This document shows positions 43,236 through 52,522 of a stretch of DNA of 64,000 nt, piece by piece. The translations under genes and the position numbers were made by a program. The DNA is taken from positions 1 to 64,000 of the forward strand of contig NZ_PDWK01000002.1 of NCBI RefSeq assembly GCF_010093135.1. The letters are read 5' to 3'. The stretch's first letter is position 1. Every line of letters begins with the position of its first letter. The stretch comes from Pseudoxanthomonas taiwanensis (GTDB lineage: Bacteria > Pseudomonadota > Gammaproteobacteria > Xanthomonadales > Xanthomonadaceae). Below the pieces are notes generated by a model that was not told the DNA's origin, did not search any database, and worked only from the letters and a program-made list of their open reading frames with translations.

Positions 43236-43285
43236 GCCGACCCCGGCCGCCGGCGGCGCGCGGCGGGAACGGCGGCGCTGGCGCG

Positions 43286-43291
43286 TATCAT
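43286..43291 (+). promoter_or_regulatory. -10 box directly before ubiH (leaderless-type)
   Basis: TATCAT ends 6 bases before the ATG at 43298; no ribosome site is present between them. The spacing is the same as for the ABC-F gene and ruvB. Confidence 0.45.
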
Positions 43292-43297
43292 GTGCCG

Positions 43298-44500
43298 ATG
43301 ATCCCCACCCATGACGTGCTCATCGTCGGCGGCGGCCTGGTCGGCGCCAGCCTGGCGATCGCCCTCGACGGGCTGCCCCTGGACGTGGCCCTGGTCGAGG
43401 CCACTCCGCCCGGCGAGCTGCCGGCGGTGTTCGACCAGCGCAACCTCAGCCTGGCCGCCGCCTCGGTCAACGCCCTCACCGCCCTGGGCGTGATGGAGCA
43501 GCTGCGCGCGCCCACCGGGCCGGTGCGCCGCATCCACGTCAGCCGCGCCGGCGATTTCGGCAGCGTGAAGCTGGAGGCGGCCGACTACGGCCGCGAGTGC
43601 TTCGGCCGGATCGTGGTGGCGCGCGACTTCGGCCAGGCACTGGAGGCGCGCCTGGCGCGGGTGGGGCGCCTGACCCGTTACCGGCCGGCGCGCTTCCTCG
43701 GCCTGGAGCCGGGCGAGGGCGGGCTGCGCCGGGTGCGCCTGGCCACCGCCGAGGGCGGGGAGCTGCGCCTGGACGCGCGCCTGCTGGTGGCCGCCGACGG
43801 CACCGCCAGCGGGGTGCGCCAGGCCCTGGGCATCGGCGTGCAGCGCCACGACTACGGCCAGACCCTGTTCGTGGCGCGCGTGCGCGCCAGCCGCGCGCCC
43901 GACGGCACCGCCTGGGAACGCTTTACCGCCAGCGGCCCGACCGCGCTGCTGCCGCGCGGCGACCGCGCCTTCGGCATCGTCCACGGCGTGCCCACGGCGC
44001 AGGCCGAGGCCGTGGCGGCATTGGACGAGCGTGGCTGGCTGCAGCGCATCCAGGACGTGTTCGGCTGGCGCGCCGGCCGCTTCCTCGAATCCGGCCCGCG
44101 CAGCGCCTACCCGATCGCACGGGTGGTGGCCGCGGCACTGGCCGCGCCGCGTGCGGTGCTGCTGGGCAACGCCGCGCAGACCGTGCATCCGATCGGCGCC
44201 CAGGGCTTCAACCTGGGCCTGCGCGACGCCCTGCCCCTGGCCGGGCTGCTGCGCGCCCATGCCGGCGACCCGGGCGACGAGGCCCTCCTGGCGCGCCATG
44301 TGCGACAGCGCCAGGCCGACCGCGAACGCACCCTGGCCTTCTCCGACGGCCTGGCGCGGCTGACCTCCAACCCCTCGCCGCTGCTGCGTCCGCTGCGCAG
44401 CCTGGGCCTGCTGGCGGCCGACCGCGCCGCCTGGCTACAGGCCTGGCTGGTGGGCGGGGCCATGGGCCTGCGCGGCGACGTGCCGGAGCTGTGCCGATGA
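43298..44500 (+). CDS. ubiH: 2-octaprenyl-6-methoxyphenol hydroxylase-type flavoprotein
   Basis: A 400-residue FAD monooxygenase of ubiquinone synthesis. The FAD-binding fold begins at VLIVGGGLVGASLAIAL, the DG motif is in LLVAADGTASGVRQ, and the GD-like motif reads LLGNAAQTVHPIGAQGFNLGLRDA. The GNAAQ form of this motif is characteristic of UbiH. The ATG at 43298 was chosen over a GTG two codons earlier. The TGA overlaps the ATG of the next hydroxylase (ATGA), so both are made together. Confidence 0.9.
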   Translation: MIPTHDVLIVGGGLVGASLAIALDGLPLDVALVEATPPGELPAVFDQRNLSLAAASVNALTALGVMEQLRAPTGPVRRIHVSRAGDFGSVKLEAADYGRECFGRIVVARDFGQALEARLARVGRLTRYRPARFLGLEPGEGGLRRVRLATAEGGELRLDARLLVAADGTASGVRQALGIGVQRHDYGQTLFVARVRASRAPDGTAWERFTASGPTALLPRGDRAFGIVHGVPTAQAEAVAALDERGWLQRIQDVFGWRAGRFLESGPRSAYPIARVVAAALAAPRAVLLGNAAQTVHPIGAQGFNLGLRDALPLAGLLRAHAGDPGDEALLARHVRQRQADRERTLAFSDGLARLTSNPSPLLRPLRSLGLLAADRAAWLQAWLVGGAMGLRGDVPELCR

Positions 44501-45672
44501 GCCGCGTGCGCCTGGACGTGGTGGTCGCCGGCGGCGGCGTGGTCGGCGCGGCCTGTGCCCTGGCCCTGGCGCGCGCCGGCCTGGAGGTGGCGCTGGTGGA
44601 TCCGCAGCCGGCGCCGTCCTGGTCGCGGGCCGAGCCGGGCCTGCGCGTGGTAGCGCTGGCACCGGACGCGGCCGACCTGCTGGCCCGCCTGGAGGTGTGG
44701 CCGCAGGTGCTGGCCGCGCGCGTCCAGCCCTACCACCGCATGCGCGTGTGGGACGCGGCCGGCGGCGGCGAGCTGGCCTTCGACGCCGGCACCCTGGGCC
44801 GCCCGGCGCTGGGCTGGATCGTGGAGAACGACCTGCTGATCGAGCGCCTGCGCGCGGCCCTGCCGGCGGCGGGCGTGCGCGTGCACTGCCCGGGCAGGGT
44901 CGAGTCGCTGGAGCAGGACGCGGCCGGCGTGCGCCTGCGCCTGGACGACGGCACCCGCCTGGACGCGCGCCTGGCCGTGGCCGCCGACGGCGCGGCCTCG
45001 GCGCTGCGGCGCATGGCCGGGGTGGAGGTGGACGCGCACGACTACGGCCAGCGCGGCGTGGTTGCCTACATCGGGACCGAGCGCCCGCACGAGGACACCG
45101 CCTGGCAGCGCTTCCTGCCCGGCGGGCCGCTGGCTTTCCTGCCCTTCACCGAGGGACGCTGCTCGATCGTGTGGACCCTGCCGCAGGAGGAGGCCGCGCG
45201 CGTGCTGGCGCTGGACGATGAGGCCTTCGCCGTGGCCCTGACCGACGCCTCGGCGGCGCGCCTGGGCCGGGTGTGGCCGGTGTCGCGCCGTGCCGCCTTC
45301 CCGCTGCGCCGGCAGCTGGCCCGGCAGCAGGTGGCCGGGCGCGTGCTGCTGCTGGGCGACGCGGCGCACGTGGTGCATCCACTGGCCGGACAGGGCGTGA
45401 ACCTGGGCCTGCGCGACGTGGCCGCCCTGCTGGCCACGGTGGAGGAGGCGGCGCGCCGGCACGTGGACTGGTGCGCGCCGCACCGCCTGCAGCGCTGGGC
45501 GCGCACGCGCCGCGCCGACAACGTGCTCTCGGCGCACGCCTTCGAGGCGATCAACCGGCTCTACTCCAACGAGCACCCGGCCGCCGTGCTGGTGCGCGGA
45601 CCGCTGCTGGGCCTGGCCGGGCGCCTGCCGCCGGTGCGGCGCGCGCTGTGGCGGCACGCCGCCGGCGTATGA
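44497..45672 (+). CDS. UbiH/UbiI/VisC-family FAD-dependent hydroxylase
   Basis: A 391-residue flavin monooxygenase, the second ubiquinone ring hydroxylase of this pair. Motifs: VVAGGGVVGAACALALARAG for the FAD fold, LAVAADGAASALRR for the DG motif, and LLLGDAAHVVHPLAGQGVNL for GD. It resembles UbiI (C5 hydroxylase) or UbiF/UbiM; which ring position it acts on cannot be told here. The start overlaps the ubiH stop. It is convergent with the EF-hand gene, with 4 bases between the stops. Confidence 0.88.
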   Translation: MSRVRLDVVVAGGGVVGAACALALARAGLEVALVDPQPAPSWSRAEPGLRVVALAPDAADLLARLEVWPQVLAARVQPYHRMRVWDAAGGGELAFDAGTLGRPALGWIVENDLLIERLRAALPAAGVRVHCPGRVESLEQDAAGVRLRLDDGTRLDARLAVAADGAASALRRMAGVEVDAHDYGQRGVVAYIGTERPHEDTAWQRFLPGGPLAFLPFTEGRCSIVWTLPQEEAARVLALDDEAFAVALTDASAARLGRVWPVSRRAAFPLRRQLARQQVAGRVLLLGDAAHVVHPLAGQGVNLGLRDVAALLATVEEAARRHVDWCAPHRLQRWARTRRADNVLSAHAFEAINRLYSNEHPAAVLVRGPLLGLAGRLPPVRRALWRHAAGV

Positions 45673-45676
45673 GCCG

Positions 45677-46066
45677 CTAGCGGATCCAGCCGGACAGTTC
45701 CTCGCGGTCCAGGCGGCCGTCGTTGTTGGCGTCCACCGCGCGGAACTCGTCCAGCAGGGTGGGGTTGGCCGCCGCTTCGCGGCGGTCGATCATGCCGTCA
45801 CCGTTGGCGTCCATCGCCTCGAAGTCGATGCGGTAGTCGCCGACGACGCTGTCCGGCTCGACCGAACGGACCACGATCTTCTCGTCGTGGTCGCGGGGCA
45901 GCACCACCATGCCGGTCTGGCGTTGCAGCGGCTGGCCCTGCGGCGCGGGCGTGGTCTCGGGCAGCGGCAGGGCCTGGACCGCGCCGGATCCGGGGCCGTC
46001 GAAGGCGAGGGCGTGGGCGGCCAGCAGCAGGCCGGCGCAGGAGCAGGGCAGGACGGAAACGCGCAT
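45677..46066 (-). CDS. Secreted EF-hand protein
   Basis: A 129-residue exported protein. The signal peptide (about 1-21, ending AHALA) is followed by a P/Q-rich stretch, then two calcium-binding loops, DANGDGMIDRRE and DANNDGRLDREE, each with acidic residues at the expected positions of the 12-residue EF-hand. The ATG at 46066 has GGGGAG 9 bases upstream; an in-frame ATG 9 bases earlier abuts that site. The role is unknown; calcium binding is predicted from the loops. Confidence 0.87.
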   Translation of the reverse strand: MRVSVLPCSCAGLLLAAHALAFDGPGSGAVQALPLPETTPAPQGQPLQRQTGMVVLPRDHDEKIVVRSVEPDSVVGDYRIDFEAMDANGDGMIDRREAAANPTLLDEFRAVDANNDGRLDREELSGWIR

Positions 46067-46183
46067 GGCATGCATCTCCCCATGGACACGGCCAAATGCT
46101 GGCGCGGCGACAATGAAGTGCCGGTAAACCCGCCCGGCTCCCCGGCGCGGATGCGTTCCTCGCGGCCGGGCTGCGCCCTGCAG

Positions 46184-46490
46184 GGAGCCGCGTCCGCGGC
46201 GATCCGGCCGGCATGTCCGTGCCGGCGTTCGAGCGCCACGTGCGAGATGGGCGATCGGGGGCATCGCGTCGTCCGCGACGACCATCCGGTGCTCCCCCCG
46301 GGCGCATCCGCCGCGAGCGGACAGGCGTCGCCACCCGCCCCTGTAGGAGCCGCGTCCGCGGCGACCCGGCCGGCATGTCCGTGCCGGCGTTCGAGCACCA
46401 CGTGCGAGACGGGCGATCAGGGGCGTCGCATCGTCCGCCACGACCATCCGGCGCCCCCGCCCGGGCGCATCCGTCGCGGCCGGGCGGGGC
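46184..46490. repeat. Tandem 162-bp repeat with REP-like head
   Basis: Two copies in direct order start at 46184 and 46346, 162 bases apart. Each opens with GGAGCCGCGTCCGCGGCGA, which contains the dyad GCCGCG TC CGCGGC, and continues through near-identical sequence that differs at about a dozen places. The stretch before the first copy (46141-46183) looks like a worn copy of the unit's tail. The head resembles the GTAGGAGCsGC intergenic repeats common in xanthomonads and pseudomonads. The rest of 46067-46536 holds no gene that I can support. Confidence 0.75.
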
Positions 46491-46536
46491 GTCGCCGTTC
46501 ACGCGGTCCGTGCACAGAGGGACCGGTCGCCGGTGT

Positions 46537-47253
46537 TCACAGGAAGGGGAAGACCAGCCTGAGGAGGTTGCGCAGCGCACCCTCGGCGCTGCCGGCCCCG
46601 GCCCGGGCGCCCAGGCTGTTGAGCGCGTTGCGCACGTCCTGCCAGCCGATCTGCGCCAGGTCCTTGCGCAGCAGCTCGGCCAGCTCCTGCGAGGCCGGGG
46701 CCAGCTCGCGCAGCCGGCGCACCACCGCCTCGGTGTCCGGCTGCAGGAAGCCGCTGCGCTCGGCCAGGGCCACCAGGGTGTCGAAGCGCACCGCCAGCAC
46801 CTCGCGGTTGCGCTCGTACACCGGCAGGCCGCCGGCGTCGAGGATGGCCTGCTCGAAACGGGCGCGGTCGTCCGGGTGCTCGATGCGCACGGCCAGGAAG
46901 CCGCCCTTGCGGCTGCGCTCGCTGACATGGCGCGCGCCGGCACGCAGGTTGGCCTCGGTCAGCACGTGGCCGAGGATGCGGCGCAGGGCCTGGTCGGCCG
47001 GTTCATCCACCAGCTGCCGCCAGCGCGCATAGCCGTCGCGGCGCAGCGTGCGCAGTTTCGCCGGGGTCACCCGCAGCTGCGCGGCGGCGGTGTGGTTGCT
47101 GGCGGCGCGGTCGATGGCGCCGTCGCGCTCCAGCAGCACGAACACCAGCAGCTCCAGGTCGCGCTTGCCCAGCGCGCCGAAGCCCTGCAGCAGCATCTGG
47201 CGCAGGAATTCGTCGGCGAAGGCGGACGGGTCGCGGAGTTCGAGGTGGGGCAT
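46537..47253 (-). CDS. Hypothetical protein with HTH-like segment
   Basis: A 238-residue protein that I do not recognise. The N-terminus (ELRDPSAFADEFLRQMLLQG, then KRDLELLVFVLLERDG) is helical. A following segment, HTAAAQLRVTPAKLRTLRRD, reads like a helix-turn-helix. The rest is mainly alpha-helical and charged, including FLAVRIEHPDDRARFEQAIL and LLRKDLAQIGWQDVRNALNS. There is no signal peptide or membrane segment. GGAGG lies 7 bases before the ATG. It stands alone, between the 162-bp tandem repeat and the divergent oxidoreductase gene. A regulatory or DNA-related role is only inference. Confidence 0.78.
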   Translation of the reverse strand: MPHLELRDPSAFADEFLRQMLLQGFGALGKRDLELLVFVLLERDGAIDRAASNHTAAAQLRVTPAKLRTLRRDGYARWRQLVDEPADQALRRILGHVLTEANLRAGARHVSERSRKGGFLAVRIEHPDDRARFEQAILDAGGLPVYERNREVLAVRFDTLVALAERSGFLQPDTEAVVRRLRELAPASQELAELLRKDLAQIGWQDVRNALNSLGARAGAGSAEGALRNLLRLVFPFL

Positions 47254-47442
47254 GGCGGCTTCCTCCCGGTGCGGCAGTATCGGCCGGCGGCCTCGCAGGG
47301 CATGAGAATGCCCGAAACCGTGCCCGCGGCCGCCTTCACAGGCCCGCCAGGGATGTGACGCATGCCGCCGTTCGCGCCGCGGCCCAGGCTGTGGCATCGT
47401 CGTGCGGCCCGCATGCCTGCGCTCGTCCATCCGGAGGAAGCC

Positions 47443-48594
47443 ATGGGACCCCAGGGACGCACCCGCCGCGAACTGCTGGCCGCCATCGCCGGCGCCGGGA
47501 TCGGCGCCGCCCTGCCGCCTGCCGCGCGGGCGGCGCCGGTGGCCGGGACATCCGGCGCCGCGTCCGTGCCGCGGCGCAAGGACTCGGTGGGCGTGGCCCT
47601 GGTCGGGCTGGGCCACTCCGCCAGCACCCGCCTGGCGCCGGGCCTGCAGCTGACCCGCCACTGCCACCTGGCCGGCATCGTCACCGGCTCGCCGCACAAG
47701 ATCCCGGAGTGGCAGCGCCGCTACGGCATCCCCGACCGCAACGTCTACAGCTACGACGACTTCGACCGCATCGCCGACAACCCGGACATCCAGGCGGTCT
47801 ACATCGTCACGCCCAACGACCTGCCCCTGCCGCTGACCCTGCGCGCGGCCGCCGCCGGCAAGCACGTGTGGTGCGAGAAGCCGATGGCGATGGACGCGCA
47901 GGAGGCGCGCGCCATGATCGAGGCCTGCCGCCGCGCCGGCGTGCAGCTGACCATCGGCTATCGCCTGCAGCACGAGCCGACCACGCGCCGGCTGATGGCC
48001 ATGGCCCGCGAGCGGCCCTACGGCCGCATCCTCCAGGTCCGTGCCGAGGCCGGCTTCCACGCCTACGACGACGTGGATCCGGCCCGCAAGCCGTGGCGGC
48101 TGCTGCCGCAGCACGGCGGCGGGGCCATGTACGACATGGGGGTGTACGCGCTCAACGCCGCCCGCTACTGCACCGGGCAGGAGCCGGTGGCGGTGCGTGC
48201 GCGCCAGGAGATCCACCGTCCACACCTGTTCGAGGGCGTGGACGAGACCATGCATTTCACCCTGGAGTTCGCCGACGGCACGGTGGCCGAGTGCGCCACC
48301 AGCTTCGGCCAGGCCATGAACCACCTGCGCGTGGACTGCGAGCGCGGCTGGTACGAGCTCTCGCCGTTCCAGACCTACAGCGGCCTGCGCGGCCGTACCA
48401 GCGACGGGCAGACCTTCGCCGACAGCGTGCCGCACCAGCAGGCCAGGCAGATGGACGACGATGCCCTGGCCATCCTCCGGGGCACCGCGCCGCTGGTGCC
48501 GGGCGAGGAGGGCCTGCGCGACATGCGCGTGGTGGACGCGGTCTACGCCTCGGCCCGCGCCGGCGGGCAACGCATCGAGCTGGCGCGGGAATGA
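47443..48594 (+). CDS. Tat-exported Gfo/Idh/MocA-family oxidoreductase
   Basis: A 383-residue NAD(P)-dependent oxidoreductase, resembling glucose-fructose oxidoreductase. The twin-arginine signal (GRTRRELLAAIAGAGIGAAL, cut near ARAA) covers about residues 5-31. The Rossmann segment SVGVALVGLGHSASTRLAPG follows, then the CEKPMAMDAQEA lysine-proline motif. The C-terminal domain includes GGGAMYDMGVYALNAARYCT with the family's conserved D and H/Y region. Export with bound cofactor fits the Tat route. GGAGG lies 5 bases before the chosen ATG at 47443. The substrate sugar is unknown. Confidence 0.9.
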   Translation: MGPQGRTRRELLAAIAGAGIGAALPPAARAAPVAGTSGAASVPRRKDSVGVALVGLGHSASTRLAPGLQLTRHCHLAGIVTGSPHKIPEWQRRYGIPDRNVYSYDDFDRIADNPDIQAVYIVTPNDLPLPLTLRAAAAGKHVWCEKPMAMDAQEARAMIEACRRAGVQLTIGYRLQHEPTTRRLMAMARERPYGRILQVRAEAGFHAYDDVDPARKPWRLLPQHGGGAMYDMGVYALNAARYCTGQEPVAVRARQEIHRPHLFEGVDETMHFTLEFADGTVAECATSFGQAMNHLRVDCERGWYELSPFQTYSGLRGRTSDGQTFADSVPHQQARQMDDDALAILRGTAPLVPGEEGLRDMRVVDAVYASARAGGQRIELARE

Positions 48595-48607
48595 CCGGCG
48601 CGCCGGC

Positions 48608-49660
48608 TCAGGCCGGCCGCGCGAACACCGTGATCTCCTCGCGGTCGTGGTACAGCTGGCGCGTGCGCACCCGCAGCGGGCGCCCGGCCTGCTCGCGGAA
48701 CAGGTCCAGGCACAGCCGGGTTTCCTGCCAGCGCTTCTTCATCGGCAGCTTGAGGTTGAACACCGCCTGACGGCACCAGCCATGGGCGAACCACTGCGCC
48801 ATGCGCGCGGCCACCCGGCTGGGCTGCTCGACCATGTCGCAGACCAGCCAGTCCAGCGGCCCGGGCGGCTGCCAGCGGAAGCCGTCGGCGCGCAGGTGCT
48901 CGACCAGGCCGCTGTCCAGCACGTGCTGGCGCAGCGGGCCGTTGTCGATGGCCCACACGCGCACGTGGTGGCGGGTCAGCACCCAGGTCCAGCCGCCGGG
49001 CGCGGCGCCCAGGTCGGCGGCGCTCATGCCCGGGCGCAGCAGCTGCTCGCGTTCGGCCGCGTCCAGCAGCACCAGGAAGGCCTCCTCCAGCTTCAGCGCC
49101 GAGCGCGAGGGCGCGTCCGGGTGCAGCTTCAGGCGCGGGATGCCCAGCGGCCAGGGGGCGCTGTCGCGCGGGTCGGCCAGGGCCAGCAGGGCGTGGTCGC
49201 CCGCCAGGAAGCACACATGCAGGCGCGGCAGGTGCGGATCGCTCCCGGCCGCCAGCACACCGGCCTTGCGCAGGGCCGGGCGCAGCGCGTTGCCGAAGCT
49301 GCGCGCCAGCGCCGACAGCGGCTTGCCCGCATCGGTGTCCGGATGCTCCACCCAGGCCTCGCCCAGACGCAGGCCGGGCGGCAGCGCGGCCAGCAGCGGG
49401 CCCAGCCGGTCCTTCGGATCCAGGCCGCGCAGTTCGGCCAGCAGGCGCAGCTTCTGCCGGGCGAAGACCAGGTCGCGGAAGGGCAGGGCGCGGGCCAGCG
49501 CGGCGGCATCTCCGGCGTCGGCGGTGATGAAGCGCACGTGGCCCGCGTCGCGCTCGGCGCGCGCGTAGCCGGGCACGCCGGCCGCGGCGGCGCGTTCGCC
49601 CAGTTCGGCGGCCAGGTCGGATTCGAAGCCCTGGCGGCAGTAGCACAGCAGGCCGTGCAT
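48608..49660 (-). CDS. rlmM: 23S rRNA (cytidine-2498-2'-O)-methyltransferase RlmM
   Basis: A 350-residue SAM-dependent methyltransferase acting on C2498 of 23S rRNA. An N-terminal THUMP-like region (about 1-160) precedes the Rossmann-like MTase domain. The SAM loop reads SAADLGAAPGGWTWVL, WAIDNGPL lies in the second strand, and the catalytic-tetrad area is DWLVCDMVEQP with FNLKLPMKKRW. It starts 4 bases after the deaminase stop, so it ends the lipoprotein-deaminase-rlmM group. Confidence 0.92.
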   Translation of the reverse strand: MHGLLCYCRQGFESDLAAELGERAAAAGVPGYARAERDAGHVRFITADAGDAAALARALPFRDLVFARQKLRLLAELRGLDPKDRLGPLLAALPPGLRLGEAWVEHPDTDAGKPLSALARSFGNALRPALRKAGVLAAGSDPHLPRLHVCFLAGDHALLALADPRDSAPWPLGIPRLKLHPDAPSRSALKLEEAFLVLLDAAEREQLLRPGMSAADLGAAPGGWTWVLTRHHVRVWAIDNGPLRQHVLDSGLVEHLRADGFRWQPPGPLDWLVCDMVEQPSRVAARMAQWFAHGWCRQAVFNLKLPMKKRWQETRLCLDLFREQAGRPLRVRTRQLYHDREEITVFARPA

Positions 49661-49664
49661 GGCG

Positions 49665-50225
49665 TCAGTAGCGCTCGCCGCCGCCTTCGCCATAGGCGCG
49701 CAGCACCTGGCGCGCCTGTTCGCGCAGGAGGTCACGGACCACGGTGATGCCGCGCCGCTCCAGCTCGCCGATCCAGTCGGCCGGCAGCGGGCCCTCGTCG
49801 AACTCGGTCAGCTCCATCACGTCCTCGGCGCGCGCGCCGATCAGCAGGCGGTCGATGCCCGCCCAGATGGTGGCGCCGTAGCACTGGCAGCAGGGCTGCG
49901 AGGAGGTGGCCAGGGTCACCGGCGAAAGCACCTCGTTCAGGCGCGGCGCCTGCAGGCGCTGCTGGGCGAGCATGTAGGCCATGTTCTCGGCGTGCGCCAG
50001 CGAGGTGGCGTGGGGCACCACGCGGTTGACGCCGGCGGCGATGACGCGGTGGTCGGGGCCGAATACCACCGCGCCGAACGGGCCGCCCGAGCGTGCCTCC
50101 ACGTTGCGGCGCGACAGCTCGATGGCCAGCGCCACCTTGGCCTCGTCGCTTTCGTAGGTGGCGGCCGGGTCCACGACCTCGTGGATCCAGGCCGGCAGGG
50201 TCAGGTGTACCTGGGCGTAGAGCAT
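49665..50225 (-). CDS. Nucleoside deaminase (CMP/dCMP deaminase fold)
   Basis: A 186-residue zinc deaminase. The catalytic signature is complete: HAEN (zinc histidine and proton-shuttle glutamate) and SSQPCCQCYG (the PCxxC zinc cysteines). It resembles guanine or tRNA/nucleoside deaminases of the GuaD type rather than TadA, but the substrate is not fixed by sequence. The ATG at 50225 is 2 bases after the lipoprotein stop, so the genes are coupled. Confidence 0.87.
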   Translation of the reverse strand: MLYAQVHLTLPAWIHEVVDPAATYESDEAKVALAIELSRRNVEARSGGPFGAVVFGPDHRVIAAGVNRVVPHATSLAHAENMAYMLAQQRLQAPRLNEVLSPVTLATSSQPCCQCYGATIWAGIDRLLIGARAEDVMELTEFDEGPLPADWIGELERRGITVVRDLLREQARQVLRAYGEGGGERY

Positions 50226-50227
50226 GC

Positions 50228-50572
50228 TCAGTTTCCGGAAGCGTTGGGGTCGTAGCGGGCCGGCAGGGCCTGGCACCGGCCCTGCACGCACCGGCAGCCG
50301 CCGATCTCGGGGAAGCCGCACACGTCCATGCGCCCGTCGGCGCGGCACTGCGCCTGCACCGCGGCCGGGTCCACCGCGGCGTCGCGGTGGACGCAGGCCG
50401 GCATGGCGCCGCAGCAGTTGCCCACGTTCTTCACCACGCAGTCGGCGTCGCTGCGGCAGGAACGGTCCGGGGCCAGCGGCGAGGCGGGGGCGGCCGGCCC
50501 GGCGGGGGCGGCCGGGGGCGGCGCGGCGCAGCCGGCCAGGACCAGCAGCAGGGCGATGACGGCGTGTTTCAT
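50228..50572 (-). CDS. Cysteine-rich lipoprotein, unknown function
   Basis: A 114-residue predicted lipoprotein. The lipobox LVLAGC puts the lipidated cysteine at residue 15. A P/A-rich linker (about 17-37) leads to a small cysteine-rich domain with about nine cysteines (SCRSDADC, NCC, ACVH, QCRADGR, VCGF, GCRCVQGRC). These probably form disulfides in the periplasm. It is the first gene of the group with the deaminase and rlmM. Confidence 0.8.
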   Translation of the reverse strand: MKHAVIALLLVLAGCAAPPPAAPAGPAAPASPLAPDRSCRSDADCVVKNVGNCCGAMPACVHRDAAVDPAAVQAQCRADGRMDVCGFPEIGGCRCVQGRCQALPARYDPNASGN

Positions 50573-50648
50573 GGCACGGCCCTCCCGGTTGGCGCGGGCG
50601 GGCCGGGGGCCCGCCGCGGCTGGCACGGCCGCGGCCGTGCCGGGCGGG

Positions 50649-52385
50649 TCAGCCCGCCCACGTGTCGCGCAGGGTCACGCTGCGGTTGAATACCGGACGG
50701 CCCGGCGCATGGTCGTAGCGGTCGGCCACGAAGTAGCCCAGCCGCTCGAACTGGAACGACTGCTCCGGCTCGGCGGCGGCGGCGGCCGGCTCGACGTAGC
50801 CGGTGACGATGCGGCGCGAGTCGGGGTTGATGTAGTCGCGGTAGGTCCTGCCGTCCTCGCCGGCGTCCGGGTCCGGCACGGTGAACAGCCGGTCGTACAG
50901 GCGCACCTCGGCGGCCACGGCGTGGCGCGCGCTGACCCAGTGGATGGTGCCCTTGACCTTGCGGTTGGCGCCTTCCATGCCCGGACGCGACTCCGGGTCC
51001 AGCCAGCCGCGCAGCTCGACCACGTTGCCGGCCTGGTCCTTGACCACCTCGTCGCAGCGGAAGATGCCGGCGCCGCGCAGGCGCACCTCGCCGCCCGGCA
51101 CCAGACGCTTGAAGCCCTTGGGCGGGACCTCGGCGAAGTCGTCGCGTTCGATCCACAGCTCGCGCGAGAACGGCACCAGGCGCTGGCCCAGCGACTCGTC
51201 CTTGGGATGGTTGGCGAAGGTGAGCTGCTCCTCGTGGTCCTCCGGCAGGTTGGTGATGACCAGCTTCAGCGGGTCCAGCACCGCCAGCCGGCGCGGCGCG
51301 CGCGCGTCCAGATCCTCGCGCAGGCAGCCTTCCAGCACCGAGAAGTCGATCACCGAGTTCTGCTTGGAAATGCCCACCCGGTCCACCAGCATGCGCAGCG
51401 ACGCGGGCGTGTAGCCGCGCCGGCGCAGGCCTTGCAGGGTGTACATGCGCGGATCGTCCCAGCCGTCCACCAGGCCCTCGGCCACCAGCTGGGTGAGCTT
51501 GCGCTTGCTCATCACCGTGTAGTTGATGTTCAGGCGCGAGAACTCGATCTGGCGCGGCTTGGCGGCCTCGATCGGCAGGCCCTTGGCCTTCAGCGGCTCC
51601 AGCAGCTCGGGGTGGCCGGCCAGGTCCACGTTGTCCACGCACCAGTCGTACAGCGGGCGGTGGTCCTCGAACTCCAGGGTGCACAGCGAGTGGGTGATGC
51701 CCTCGATGGCGTCGCCCAGGGCGTGGGCGAAGTCGTACATCGGGTAGATGCACCAGCCGTCGCCGGCGATCGGGTGCGGCATGTGCTTGATCCGGTACAG
51801 GGCCGGGTCGCGCAGGTTCATGTTGCCGCTGGCCATGTCGATCTTGGCGCGCAGGGTGCGGCTGCCTTCCGGGAACTCGCCGGCGCGCATCCGCCGGAAC
51901 AGGTCCAGGTTCTCCTCGACGCTGCGGTTGCGGTACGGCGACTCGCGGCCCGGCTCGGTGAGGGTGCCGCGGTACTCGCGCACCTGCTCGGGCGACAGGT
52001 CGCAGACGTAGGCCTTGCCGTCGCGGATCAGCTTCTCGGCGGCCAGGTAGTAGACCTCGAAGTAGTCCGAGGCATGGCGCAGGCTGGCCCATTCGAAGCC
52101 CAGCCAGCGCACGTCCTCCTGGATGGCGCGGACGAACTCGGGGTCCTCCTTGGCCGGATTGGTGTCGTCGAAGCGCAGGTTGCAGCGGCCGCCGAACTCC
52201 TCGGCGATGCCGAAGTCCAGGCAGATCGCCTTGGCGTGGCCGATGTGCAGGTAACCGTTGGGTTCGGGCGGAAAGCGCGTGCGGATCGCGGTGTGCTTGC
52301 CGCTGGCCAGGTCCTCGCGGACGATCTGGCGGATGAAATCGCGCTTTTCCGGGGTCTCGGAGGCGGGCGTGGCGTTTTCGGACAT
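50649..52385 (-). CDS. glnS: Glutaminyl-tRNA synthetase
   Basis: A 578-residue class I synthetase that charges tRNA-Gln. The HIGH motif is in [20 protein letters not shown] (HIGH at about 47-50), the KMSKS equivalent is VMSKRKL, and the C-terminal two-barrel anticodon domain starts near residue 350. The ATG at 52385 was preferred to a TTG 21 bases earlier. A TAAACT -10 box (minus strand) lies upstream at 52413-52418. It is the charging enzyme that gammaproteobacteria use in place of the GatCAB route. Confidence 0.96.
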   Translation of the reverse strand: MSENATPASETPEKRDFIRQIVREDLASGKHTAIRTRFPPEPNGYLHIGHAKAICLDFGIAEEFGGRCNLRFDDTNPAKEDPEFVRAIQEDVRWLGFEWASLRHASDYFEVYYLAAEKLIRDGKAYVCDLSPEQVREYRGTLTEPGRESPYRNRSVEENLDLFRRMRAGEFPEGSRTLRAKIDMASGNMNLRDPALYRIKHMPHPIAGDGWCIYPMYDFAHALGDAIEGITHSLCTLEFEDHRPLYDWCVDNVDLAGHPELLEPLKAKGLPIEAAKPRQIEFSRLNINYTVMSKRKLTQLVAEGLVDGWDDPRMYTLQGLRRRGYTPASLRMLVDRVGISKQNSVIDFSVLEGCLREDLDARAPRRLAVLDPLKLVITNLPEDHEEQLTFANHPKDESLGQRLVPFSRELWIERDDFAEVPPKGFKRLVPGGEVRLRGAGIFRCDEVVKDQAGNVVELRGWLDPESRPGMEGANRKVKGTIHWVSARHAVAAEVRLYDRLFTVPDPDAGEDGRTYRDYINPDSRRIVTGYVEPAAAAAEPEQSFQFERLGYFVADRYDHAPGRPVFNRSVTLRDTWAG

Positions 52386-52412
52386 GGCGTGGGCAGCGGA
52401 ATGCAAACCGCA

Positions 52413-52418
52413 AGTTTA
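52413..52418 (-). promoter_or_regulatory. Candidate -10 box of glnS
   Basis: The minus strand reads TAAACT, 27 bases before the glnS ATG at 52385. Confidence 0.4.
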
Positions 52419-52522
52419 GCCGACCCCCGGCGCCCCGGTTCGGGGGACGGGCAGGGGCGTCAGGGCGCGGTAACGGCGGCGGGCGTATGCTCGGGCCGTC
52501 CCGACCGCGCCGGAGCCCCGCC

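Noticed and set aside
45798-46447. Extended EF-hand frame and other frames reading through the repeat region.
   Set aside because: The repeat produces echoing peptide stretches in several frames; the signal peptide and ribosome site place the EF-hand start at 46066.
46184-46490. Possible CRISPR array.
   Set aside because: There are only two full units of 162 bases with no short repeats alternating with unique spacers.
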